Origin: Rallus limicola
Taxonomy: Eukaryota > Chordata > Aves > Gruiformes > Rallidae
Assembly (NCBI GenBank): GCA_022605955.1
Contig: JAKCOZ010000021.1
Span: forward strand, 15,612,161 to 15,676,160
DNA: 64,000 nt
Direction: 5' to 3'
Below, piece after piece: positions 33,601-42,103 of the stretch; the first letter of the stretch is position 1; each line of letters opens with the position of its first letter. The notes below the pieces were generated by a model. That model searched no databases. It had not been told where the DNA came from and was given only the letters and a program-made list of their open reading frames with translations. The position numbers and the translations under genes are program-made.

Positions 33601-36119
33601 GCAGATCTCAGTAGACTTACTGCATGATGCCTTTTGCCTGTCAGGTGGGAACAAGGCTCCATGTTCCCTGGATCAGGATCTTTACCTAATCCCCAAGGTG
33701 GTCTTTGATTGAGGTTGTGGTAGCTGTGACATGATACAGAAGTAACAATGAATGCCTTTGTGCAAGCAGCCTTTCAAAGAGCTGACGGCCTTCCCCAGCA
33801 TCACCATCCCCAGAACTGAGGTGTGTCCACTCTTTGTTCCAGGTTGTTTTGCTTGGGGATCATAAACAGCTGCGGCCTGTGGTCAACAATGACTTCTGCA
33901 AGAGTCTTGGCATGGAGACATCTCTCTTTGAGCGCTACCAGCACCAGGCGTGGATGCTGGACACACAGTACCGCATGGTGAGGCCTTCCTCCAGTGGGTT
34001 GTCCTTTCTCCAGTACAGAAAATGCTGCTGTTGGAGTTTGCCTCAAGCCACTGAGAAACAGATATTCCCCACTAGCCCTTTCCCTTCCTAGAGTAACGAG
34101 TAACACACTCACCCAGTGCCAGCTATATAGCATTGCGGGTGAAACCTGCCCAAAAAGGTGCTGCAGGTTGGAGAAGGTGCTGGGGTTTTGTTCACCTGGG
34201 TTTCTCCTCTTCTCCCTTCCAGCACAAAAGCATTTGCAAGTTCCCATCCCAAGAGTTTTATGAAAAGCGGCTGAAAACGTGTCCCCAGCTTCTCCACAAA
34301 CCCAGCGTCTTCTACCACAAAGACAACGGCTGCTGCCCTGTCATCTTCGGGCACGTGGAGGGGAAGGAGCAGACCCTCATGATTTCTACTGAGGAAGGGA
34401 ATGAGAACTCCAAGGCTAACCTAGAAGAAGTGGAGCAGGCGGTGAGGAGGGTCCCCGGGGGAATTGCTGGAGATGGGAAAGGGAGGGGGGTGTTCTGGGC
34501 GACTCTGGGGGTGGTGGAGGGATGATGAGGAGTGATACAGGGTAAAAATCGGCGGGGTGTGGTGTCTGCCTGGTGTCTTCTTGGAGCACGGCATGGTGAC
34601 CCTGGCCAGAGGCAGCTGTAGGGAAGTGTGACCCAGAGCAGGGAGAGCAGCACAGCCAGGCACCATCGCCGCCCTGGGGACAGGGTGCTGGAGGGCCAGT
34701 TTGCTCTGGCCACTGCGCCCAGGTGAGCAGGACCCTGATCTCCCCAGGTGAGGATAGCGAAGCAGCTGACACTAGATGGCACCATCCTGCCAGAGAGCAT
34801 CGCCATCCTGAGCCCCTACAACGCCCAGGTGTCCGAGATCAACAAGAGCCTGCAGAAGGAGGGCATCCGTGGGGTGACCGTCTGCACCATCATGAAGAGT
34901 CAAGGTGAGACTGGTTGGCTCTGTCCTCTCCTCCCTTCCCGAGGACTGAAGCGGCTTCTCACAGAGATAGAGATTTGTTGAGCAAATCCTACACCAGGGT
35001 CACTTCAGCCATGGAGGGAGCATCCCTGGGCCAGACTTCTGGGTGATATGTCATTTTAATGAATCCTTTGGAAACCTCGGGGGTGCCCAGGCAGGGTGAG
35101 GCTGGTGCAGACAGGAAGGTGGGGGATGCCTGAAGGGGGTGTTAAAGAACTGCTGTAGCACCAGCTCTTTGGAGACCGGTGACCAGGGGTCCGGTGGCCT
35201 CCAAAGCTGGACTGACCCAAACGGTAGCTGTGGTTTTGTGGGTGCTGCTGTAGGGAAATGAGGGTCTTGTGGGATACTGGGGAGGCCAGACACTTCCTCC
35301 TAGAAGAGCCCTGTTTCGATTCTGTTTTCTAGGAAGCGAGTGGAGATACGTGATCCTGTCGGCTGTGCGCTCCTGCCCCCGCGCAGAGATTGACAGGAAG
35401 CCCACCAAGAGCTGGCAGAAGAAGTACCTGGGCTTTGTTACTGACCCAAACCAGGTCAATGTTGGCATCACACGAGCTCGGGAAGGGCTCTGCATTTTAG
35501 GTGGGTCTCCCAGGAGTGTGTCCGGATCTGCAGGGTAACAGGATGCTGACATAAAGGGCTGGAGATCTAAACTAGTCTGGCTGATAACCTTGCTTTATCC
35601 TGCTGCCCTTTAGGCTGTCTGTGGGTTTGAAACTGGGCTGCTGGGCAATGTGAAGCAGAGGTTGCGTGTGGCTCGTGTGCAGTGTGCATAATTAGTTCTT
35701 CTCCCTCTCTGATTGGGACCAGGGTGTTTCCATCACTTGCATGCTAGAGCTCGCTCTCCTAACAGAACTTGGATCACGCAGGCTTAGGCTGGGCTGTGTA
35801 GGGAAGCTGCTTGCAGATACAGCAGCACTGCAATGGGAGCTGGGGCTTCACAGAGCGCTGGCTGAAGGAGATGTCCCTGCAAGTTATCCAGCACCCTTAG
35901 GTTAGACATGTTAAATGAAAGTCATGACAGGTCTGTGCTGGTATCCAAACCTCTTCTGGCCACTAACCCACTGTCCCCATCCCTGTGCCAACAGGGAACC
36001 GGTACCTCCTGGAGTGCAACCCTCTGTGGAAGAGACTGCTTCAGCATTACAGGCAGCACATCAGCTGCACAGCAGCCCAGGGGATTTCCATCAGGAAGAC
36101 CACGGCCTTGCACGGCTGA
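17335..36119 (+). CDS. HELZ2: HELZ2, helicase with zinc finger 2 (19 coding exons)
   Basis: HELZ2 (PRIC285/PDIP-1 in mammals) is a nuclear-receptor co-activator and interferon-stimulated protein with two UPF1-like helicases around an RNase II domain. Exons: 17335-18336, 18424-18607, 18983-19090, 19736-20259, 20624-21256, 22555-23338, 23730-23805, 25479-28992, 29612-29697, 30059-30196, 30429-30608, 30893-31034, 31908-32024, 32895-33087, 33843-33977, 34223-34441, 34748-34904, 35333-35500, 35995-36119 (TGA 36117-36119). All junctions are GT-AG and join in frame. The exons total 8485 nt, exactly one more than a multiple of three, matching a single +1 frame break in exon 1 near 17740-17755. Allowing for that, the protein is about 2827 residues (human about 2650). 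The start at 17335 has A at -3; the ATG at 17756 (CCACCATGG) is a strong alternative that would give about 2687 residues. Numbering below uses the 17335 start. Confidence 0.93.
20624..23805 (+). CDS. HELZ2: HELZ2 helicase domain 1 (UPF1-like SF1)
   Basis: Three exons encode most of the first superfamily 1B helicase. Visible motifs: Walker A GPFGTGKT at 21156 (about residues 784-791, with Phe where GPPGTGKT is common, as HELZ has Tyr), motif Ia CTHTNSAAD spanning the 21256/22555 splice, Walker B IMIDEAAQ (Asp907, Glu908), motif III LAGDHMQITP and motif IV NENYRST. Motifs V and VI (VIIISTVHTS, NTIMTRAQSLVVAVGD) lie at the start of the next, very large exon. All ATPase residues expected for the family are present, so the domain should be catalytically competent. 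The intron 21257-22554 carries a CR1 copy. Confidence 0.92.
21490..21850 (+). mobile_element. CR1 LINE 3' fragment (intron of HELZ2)
   Basis: Typical CR1 3'-end features are readable: a block like 'gggacaagctgcccagg', then 'ggagtcaccatccctgga', then a degenerate tail after 'actccatgatctgaagg'. The copy is older and more diverged than the other copies in this window. Its 5' limit is uncertain. Confidence 0.7.
24962..25325 (-). mobile_element. CR1 LINE 3' fragment (intron of HELZ2, antisense)
   Basis: The plus strand begins with the reverse complement of the CR1 tail (CACAGAATCACAGGGGTTGG) and then reads back through the CR1 3' region. It lies 150 bp before the giant HELZ2 exon. It is the mirror of the copies at 32327, 40165 and 41808. 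Confidence 0.9.
25479..28992 (+). CDS. HELZ2: HELZ2 giant exon: end of helicase 1 plus RNase II (RNB) domain
   Basis: A single 3514-nt exon (about residues 1104-2274) completes helicase 1. It then passes an acidic Ser/Asp/Glu linker (EEDEEDSDTDSGSSETES) and encodes an RNB exoribonuclease module. The catalytic signature VDPQGARDLDDA starts near 26684 and keeps all four Asp (about 1507, 1513, 1515, 1516) in the D-x5-D-x-D-D spacing of RNase II/Dis3. The downstream SPIRRYVDVVVQRHL motif is also typical. The exon starts after CGGTGCAG at 25471-25478; the open frame continues upstream but that part is intron containing a CR1. It ends with a perfect GTAAGT donor at 28993. The in-frame TAA there is removed by splicing, since 29612 continues the frame (RKEKAIWKLKYASELAKS). 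Confidence 0.93.
29612..36119 (+). CDS. HELZ2: HELZ2 helicase domain 2 (UPF1-like SF1) and C-terminus
   Basis: Eleven small exons encode the second helicase. Walker A GPPGTGKT (about residues 2347-2354) is split by the intron 30197-30428 inside the glycine codon. Other motifs: CGPSNKSVDVVA (Ia), IIIDECSMSSE (Walker B, Asp2538-Glu2539, with Cys-Ser where DEAxQ is usual), VVLLGDHKQLRPVV (III), LDTQYRMHKSI (IV), VCTIMKSQGSEWRYVILSAVRS (V) and NVGITRAREGLCILGN (VI). The Arg fingers and P-loop Lys are intact. The protein ends shortly after motif VI with a basic tail, stop at 36117-36119. Confidence 0.93.
31316..31341 (+). mobile_element. CR1-like octamer tail remnant
   Basis: Degenerate ATTCTGTG / ATTCCATG repeats matching the CR1 3' microsatellite. 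The body upstream is too diverged to recognise. Confidence 0.45.
31655..31735 (+). mobile_element. CR1 LINE 3' end, short fragment
   Basis: The sequence around 'gaggtcccttccaacccc' followed by 'ttctgtgattctgt' is the CR1 3' terminus on the plus strand. It lies in a HELZ2 intron. Confidence 0.8.
31855..31872 (+). repeat. (TG)n microsatellite, HELZ2 intron
   Basis: Nine TG units, 35 bp upstream of the 31908 exon, followed by a G run. Confidence 0.9.
32327..32630 (+). mobile_element. CR1 LINE 3' fragment (intron of HELZ2)
   Basis: A well-preserved CR1 3' region ends in 'cttccaacccctgggatt' and one ATTCTGTG unit. By eye it is nearly identical to the copy at 41808-42103, so it is probably a young insertion. 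Confidence 0.9.
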
Positions 36120-36390
36120 GGATGCACCTCGATGAGCTCGTCCCTCTCTGCCTGAACTGCGTTTCGTGTGCCTTGGGAAGAACACAATCTCGCCATCATC
36201 TAAGGACCTACAGAGCCAAATGCAGTGGGAGAGCCAGGACCTTCCCCTGCACAGTGACAGCTCAGCTTCAGAGCACGCTTTGGCACCTTGGGGGTTGGTT
36301 TTTCCTTAATCAGTTCAGCCTTGGACAGGACCTTTCAGCTCTAGCAAACCAAAAAGCGTTGGAAATGAATGGATGGGGGTGAGACTTTCT

Positions 36391-36421
<31 letters not shown>

Positions 36422-36422
36422 A
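36391..36422 (+). repeat. (GAT)n microsatellite in HELZ2 3' UTR
   Basis: About ten perfect TGA/GAT trinucleotides. Confidence 0.95.
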
Positions 36423-36956
36423 CTATTTTTTTAACTGTTAAGATGCTCAGCAGAGCCCCCATCCTCCTTGCTAGTGCAGCTGCGTTTTGGGGACCAAATA
36501 ACTCTGTCCATTCCTGGAGGGCAGAACGACTGCAGGCAAACGGAGCATGCTGCCATTTGCCACAGGGGACCAAAGCTTCTGAGTGCCACCACTCATTTTA
36601 AAACCAAGGCCAGGGGATTTTTTAAGGCCTCTCAAAGCAGGAAAAACAAGTTTTGTTGTTTTGCTTTCTGCTGTCATCTTTAGCAGTGAAAGAAGAAAGC
36701 AAAGAACGAACCATGTACCGCTCTTTGTCTAGCCAAAAAGCTGTTCCCTGAGCATGTAAATACCACAGAGCCAAGGCCAAGTCCATTTTGTAAATAGATT
36801 TACTTATTCTTCCTACAATCTTTGTATAACCATGGTTGGCCTCACCAGTATAAAGTTCATGAAAACCAAGGACCATTCCTACCAGGAAAGGTTGGAATTT
36901 ATAAGTGTATTTCAAACAGTTCTGAGTTTTATTTGAAATCTCCTTGAAGAGCCACC

Positions 36957-36986
36957 CCACCACCACCACCACCACCACCACCACCT
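36957..36986 (+). repeat. (CCA)n microsatellite in HELZ2 3' UTR
   Basis: About ten perfect CAC/CCA trinucleotides. Confidence 0.95.
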
Positions 36987-37112
36987 CTTTCCTACCCCGT
37001 ATTTTTTTAAGCTGCTTCTAATTTATTAACTTTTAACTCTGTGAATTTGTTTCACAGTCTCACGGCCTGAGTTTTTAGAGCAGTGATGGAGATTTGATAG
37101 ATGTACCCCAGC

Positions 37113-37130
37113 GTGTGTGTGTGTGTGTGT
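37113..37130 (+). repeat. (GT)n microsatellite in HELZ2 3' UTR
   Basis: Nine GT dinucleotides. Confidence 0.9.
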
Positions 37131-39456
37131 CTATAATGTATTTTTTTAATTTCAAGTAGCCAAACTGCTGTGAACTGGAAGCTGAGATTCAGGAGAGAAG
37201 GCTGCTTCTGCCCAAGAAGGTGTGGCTGATGCAGATGTGAAGCGGTGCTCTCTGCTGAATCGTGGAGCTTCTCCTTGAAGCGTGATACTGTTTGAGGGGG
37301 GGAAGGGGGTGTCTTTTCTCTCATTTCAATTCTGAATGTATGAAGTGCCTGCCTCAGCTCTCCCCAAGACCACACGCTCGGCTGACTCTAGATGCTCACG
37401 TGGGATGGAGCCAGGATGCAATTCACGGTGGTTTTTGCACCAAGTGCTGGGACACGAGCCCTCCTTGGCATAAGCAAGGGGCCCCTGGGACTTCACAGCA
37501 CCGTGGCAGGGATGGATTCTGTCCTTCGTTTGCAACCGCCAAATGCAGCGTGTGGCTCTCTCGGTGTGGAGGAATGTGCAATAAGAAAGCGTTGTGTCTG
37601 GAGAAGTCCTTATTTAATGCTGTGTTTCTTCTCATGACTGTATTAGACTTGACTCAAGAACCTATGGGGAAGTTTTGTTGTTCTCTTCCTTAGTCCTGCA
37701 CTTCTGCATCTGGTGGGTTTGATGTGTGCGCTAGAGGCCACCCAGGCTTGTTCTTGTCTTACTGAAGCATAATAATGGACATATGGCTGGTGATTCCCTG
37801 AGGGACCAAAGCCCATAGGAAGAACTTCCTGCTGCTTCTAAAGATGCTTGATAGAAGCTGGTAAGATGTCAAGTTCCTTGTTCCTCTTTGAGGCCACCCC
37901 AGCTGGGATCTTAAAAGTTCTTTGGCACCAGCCTGCTTTTGCAAACATGATTGCAGTTTCAGAGTCAGTTTGGAGGGGAGTCATTTTGTGGAGTACTGAA
38001 ATGCAGTTAGGACGTGGAGAACTCCAAGATGCTGGAGTTGTTGGGAGAAGTACTTCAGCACAGTGCCAGCATCGTCCTAACAAGGTCACCTTGGTCCATG
38101 TAGGACCAGCGGGCCTGGTGTCCGTGATGTGATGTACGTGGAGAGTCTGTCTTGTTGATTTGATTTCATTTCCTGGTTATTTCATTGCCTGTGACACAAC
38201 TGAGGAGACTCATCCCAAGCAGAGCAGCTTAGTCTAATGCTCTTGTGGGGAGTTTGGCCACATGTTTGTCTAGACCAAGAGAGAGACCTCACAAAGCTGC
38301 TCCTTCCTCAGTGGGGAAAAAAATGTCGAGCGCTCCTCCTTGGAGGGTCAAGCCTAGCCTGAAAGGCCTTGCTCGGTCACCTCTGTGTTGCAATGACAAC
38401 ATACATTCACTTTCCTTTTATTTTTTCATCTGAAGATGCATTTTGTAGCTGGTGTTTAGAGGACGCTGCCCTAGACCCACCCAAGCAGCGGTAACAGCCA
38501 GGCTGGACCCTTGGGCTGCTTGGGCTGTGAGTTGTGCTTGTGAGTTGGGCACGTGGCTGCAATAGTCAGGGATCGCAGAAAGTGCAATTAATCAAACTTT
38601 TAATAGACTGTTAGTGACAGCTGGATATCATGTTCTTGTCCTTAATGCTCATGGTTAGAGAGAATCATTGAGATTAATAGAGGGGGGAAAACGGTTTCCA
38701 AGTAGTCTGGTTTCATTTGCACATAGAGCTTTGAATTCGCTTTTGAAGGAACTTTATGTTCAAGCACATATTCTTAACATGCTCACAAAGAAAAATAAGG
38801 AAACCAAAACCACCAAACCACTGGTAATTCCAGGAGGAAACAGCATGGTGCACAAGGTGTATCTGTCCCATCATGGGCTCCATGCTTTTCCAACAAAAGA
38901 ACGTTGGTGCAGGACACAAATCTCTGCCCATCCAAGGGGATACCTTAATTTCCTTGGCACTAGCTAGAGCTTGAGCCCAAGGTGAACACCAGGAACTTGG
39001 GGTGCCAGGCATCAGCCCATGATGCTTTGTGTGGGTGTAGCCATCGCCCTGCATCCCACTCAGGTTGGTGGTGAAAGGATGGACATCCAGAAGTAGGAAG
39101 CCTCTCCCTGGCTCCGGCTGCCAAAGGAGAAGCCACTGGGCTGGTTTTGAGGATTTGGACAGATTTCTGTAGGACGATCAATTTACTGCAATAAATTGTT
39201 GTTTTGTTGGGTGGGTTTTTTTAATGGGAATGAAATGTTAAGTGTCATGAAGTGTAAATTATGGAACTTTAAATGTGGCAGGTTTTTATCTTTTCTATGT
39301 CTGTGACTTGCAGCAAACCTCAAATCTTGTTTTGGATACAAATATTTTTACCTGCTTCTACTGTTTCTAAGAATGAACCTCAACATTCCTTTTTTTTTTT
39401 TTTTTTTTTTTTTGGATATTTAAGCCATAATTGTAAAAAATGATTTGAATTTAAAT

Positions 39457-39462
39457 AATAAA
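39457..39462 (+). terminator. Polyadenylation signal, probable HELZ2 end
   Basis: AATAAA in AT-rich context, followed by GT-rich sequence (GGTTATGTGATGG). A proximal alternative AATAAA is at 39190-39195. Confidence 0.6.
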
Positions 39463-40164
39463 TTTTATTACTGAAGGGTCTGGTTATGTGATGGTTTGAC
39501 TTGTGTGGGTTGAGGGGCAGCTGTAGTTGGGCTGAACCGAGTGGTAAAATAGAAGAGCATTAACTTCAGTACAGGGCAGAAAAGACTGTGCTCTGCATAC
39601 TGCTCATGTGATGTACTGCCCTTCCCTGTTTGTTGGGGGGGGGGGGCTTAAGAGGGGGAATTGGAGGGGGTTTGCTGGGTTTTGTTGGGGTTTTGCTGAG
39701 TTTTGTTGGGGTTTTGTTGTTTTTTTTAATCAGTGATGGGGGGAGTGTGAAATCATGGTTAAGTAACTCTACACAGGGTGTAGGAGGGTAAGAGGAACCA
39801 GAGATGGAGATGAGGTGGGGGGAGTGATCTGAAGAGCTTGGGATTCAGTTCAGGTGTTTGGGAGGAAGAGTGAAAATCACTTGTGGTTAAATAAACCAAC
39901 CAACATAACCAGAGGAAGCTGGCACTGGGCATCTTTGGGTGGCTGGAGAGCACTGGATGATGGAGATGCTTCTGTCTCTTGTGCTTTGCATCTGAGGTGT
40001 CCTGCGAGTCTGGCTGCTGGTAGCTGCTCCCCCCACCCACCATGAGTAGGGAGTGAGTGTCCAGTCCTGAGTGCTGCCTCAGGATGTTATTCAGACTGTG
40101 TTGCTCTTAACCTGGAAAGATTTGGGGAAGGCACTTGCTTAAAAGAGAATGATAGATATCTCAA

Positions 40165-40482
40165 GTGTGGGACACAGGGGGACATGGGCAGCCCCTTGTC
40201 AGTGTCTGTGGGGACAGGACAAGGGGCAATGGCTGCCAATTAGAGCAGAGGGAGTTGCTCAGCAACCTGGGGAAGAACTTTTGCCCAGTGAGGGTGAGGG
40301 AGCCCTGGCCCAGGCTGCCCAGGGGGTGTGGAGTCTCCATCTCTGGAGAGATTCCAGCCCCGTCTGGACACTGCCCTGTGTGCCCTGTCCTAGGGACCCT
40401 GCTTTGGTAGGGGGGTTGGACTTGATGATCTTGAGTTCCCTTCCAACCCCTGGGATTCTGTGATTCTGTGATTCTGTTCAGG
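40165..40482 (+). mobile_element. CR1 LINE 3' fragment between HELZ2 and FNDC11
   Basis: The same CR1 type as at 32327, with a full (GATTCTGT) tail of three units at 40455-40478. It occupies about a third of the 1 kb between the HELZ2 and FNDC11 polyadenylation signals. Confidence 0.92.
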
Positions 40483-40519
40483 TTTAGGCAAAATGTTTAA
40501 AATCACGGTTTTCCTTTAA

Positions 40520-40525
40520 TTTATT
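40520..40525 (-). terminator. FNDC11 polyadenylation signal
   Basis: TTTATT on the plus strand (AATAAA on the minus) lies only 44 bp downstream of the FNDC11 stop codon, giving a very short 3' UTR. Confidence 0.6.
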
Positions 40526-40568
40526 TTTTTTAAATCTTTTTCAAAGGGATTAAATGAGAAATATGTTC

Positions 40569-41507
40569 TTATATTCCACCACATCCTGGTGCACCAGTGC
40601 TTTTGGCCCCACTTTCAATGGCATTAGGTCTTGTCGTCAAGGTAATGCTGTCCTGCCATTTGCTACAGACAAACGTCTCACTGTGAGCTCTTCTAATCTT
40701 GAACCTGTATGATCTGCCAGGCTGCAGGTCCAGGACGAGGCACGTGTTGGAGTTGACTACCCGAAACCTGTTGTATTTGTCTTCTCTCAGAGTGTTTGTC
40801 TGTAGCAACAGGAGCAGCTCACACGGGTCAGGGGATTCCTGGTTTTCAGTGAACCACACCAGCCTGGCCCAGTAACTGTCTGCAAATGACTGCCTGCGAT
40901 CAAAAATCAGTGGCACCTTCATGGAGATGGTGAGCTTAATTTCAGGGGCTCTGATGCCTCTCAGATCTGCATGCGACACTAGGCGGTGCTTGGCATAGAG
41001 CCCTCCCGGCACTTCCAAGGAGAGGAGCTGCTCCATGTACTCAGAGAGCTTGGCCACTCTCTGCATAATGAAATCCCAACGGGAGAGGAAAGTTGCCATG
41101 TCCCAGGTGTCCGTGTAGCGCCTCAGCTCCAGCCGGCCCCGCTGCAGTTGTTCCAGCAGCTCGGTCAGGAGTGTCAGCTGGATTTCAATCTGGTCTTTCG
41201 CCACCTTCTTCATCTTCTGGAACTGGCAGAGGTCGATGAATTGCCAGGTGTCAATAGAGTACATCTCGTTGTTATGGTTCCTCACGTTACAGTGCTTGGG
41301 CTCAGCCTCCAAGTAAAAGGTGCACTTCTTCATCAGCTCAACTTTGGTGTAGTGGTGCTGGAGGTGCTGGAGGCTCAGGTTGGACTGCAGGAACTGCAGA
41401 ACAAGGTTCCTCCTTTCCAAGTACTGCTCCCTCCTGGCATTGTCTTCCTCTTCGCTGAACACAGCGCTCTCTGAGCTGGTTTCAAATTCATTCAAAGTCA
41501 CAGCCAT
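40569..41507 (-). CDS. FNDC11: FNDC11, fibronectin type III domain containing 11
   Basis: A 312-residue single-exon coding sequence on the minus strand, convergent with HELZ2. It is recognised as FNDC11 (C20orf195 in human) from conserved blocks such as HHYTKVELMKKCTFYLE, FIDLCQFQKMKKVAKDQIEI, DMATFLSRWDFIMQR and KHRLVSHADL, from its length (about 318 in human) and from its place next to HELZ2. The N-terminal two thirds is helical. The C-terminal third (about residues 200-295) has the fibronectin III pattern, with LDLQPGRSYRFKIRRA as the conserved strand-F region. The cellular role is poorly known; I make no claim beyond family. A splice acceptor (TTCTTACACAG on the minus strand) at 41526-41527 places a 5' UTR intron 18 bases before the ATG. 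Confidence 0.95.
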   Translation of the reverse strand: MAVTLNEFETSSESAVFSEEEDNARREQYLERRNLVLQFLQSNLSLQHLQHHYTKVELMKKCTFYLEAEPKHCNVRNHNNEMYSIDTWQFIDLCQFQKMKKVAKDQIEIQLTLLTELLEQLQRGRLELRRYTDTWDMATFLSRWDFIMQRVAKLSEYMEQLLSLEVPGGLYAKHRLVSHADLRGIRAPEIKLTISMKVPLIFDRRQSFADSYWARLVWFTENQESPDPCELLLLLQTNTLREDKYNRFRVVNSNTCLVLDLQPGRSYRFKIRRAHSETFVCSKWQDSITLTTRPNAIESGAKSTGAPGCGGI

Positions 41508-41807
41508 GATCCCAGAGCTCAGCTGCTGTGTAAGAAAGCAGCAGTGATAGCGTTAAGAACCAAAGGAAAAGTGGCTGTGAGGGAGCATCCTCATGGCTGT
41601 GACTCCTCTCTCCTTTCTAAGAATAAAGCTTAGCTTAGAAAGCTATAGATGGGAAAGAACTGTTAATTAGCTGCGGTTCCAGAGGAATTTCCCTTTATAG
41701 TTGTGTGGTTTCTAATGTTTTGTATAGTCTACTCTTCCATATCCCAACCACCTGGTCTAGAAAAGAAGGCTAAGGGGGGACCTGATGAATGTTTCTCACT
41801 AGCTGAA

Positions 41808-42103
41808 GGATGGGATGCAGGGGGACATGGGCAGCCCCTTGTCAGTGTCTGTGGGGACAGGACAAGGGGCAATGGCTGCAAGTTAGAGCAGAGGAAGGTG
41901 CCCAGCAACCTGGGGAAGAACTTTTGCCCAGTGAGGGTGAGGGAGCCCTGGGCCAGGCTGCCCAGGGGGGTGTGGAGTCTCCATCTCTGGAGAGATTCCA
42001 GCCCCGTCTGGACGCCGCCCTGTGCAAGATGAGCTGGGGAGCTGCTTTGGCAGGGGGTTGGACCCCAGGAGCTCTCCAGGGTCCTTCCAACCCCTGGGAT
42101 TCT
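41808..42103 (+). mobile_element. CR1 LINE 3' fragment upstream of FNDC11
   Basis: A close match to the copy at 32327-32630, including 'gatgagctggggagctgc' and the terminal 'cctgggattctg'. It is inserted about 300 bp 5' of the FNDC11 start codon, in its 5' UTR intron or promoter. Confidence 0.9.

Larger units (their letters stand above)
36120..39480 (+). other. HELZ2: HELZ2 3' UTR (3.3 kb)
   Basis: AT-rich DNA runs from the HELZ2 stop to AATAAA at 39457-39462, with an earlier AATAAA at 39190-39195. It contains GAT, CCA and GT microsatellites and a 24-base T run (39390-39413). No coding block is seen. The end is inferred from the polyadenylation signals and the convergent FNDC11 transcript beyond. 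Confidence 0.65.
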
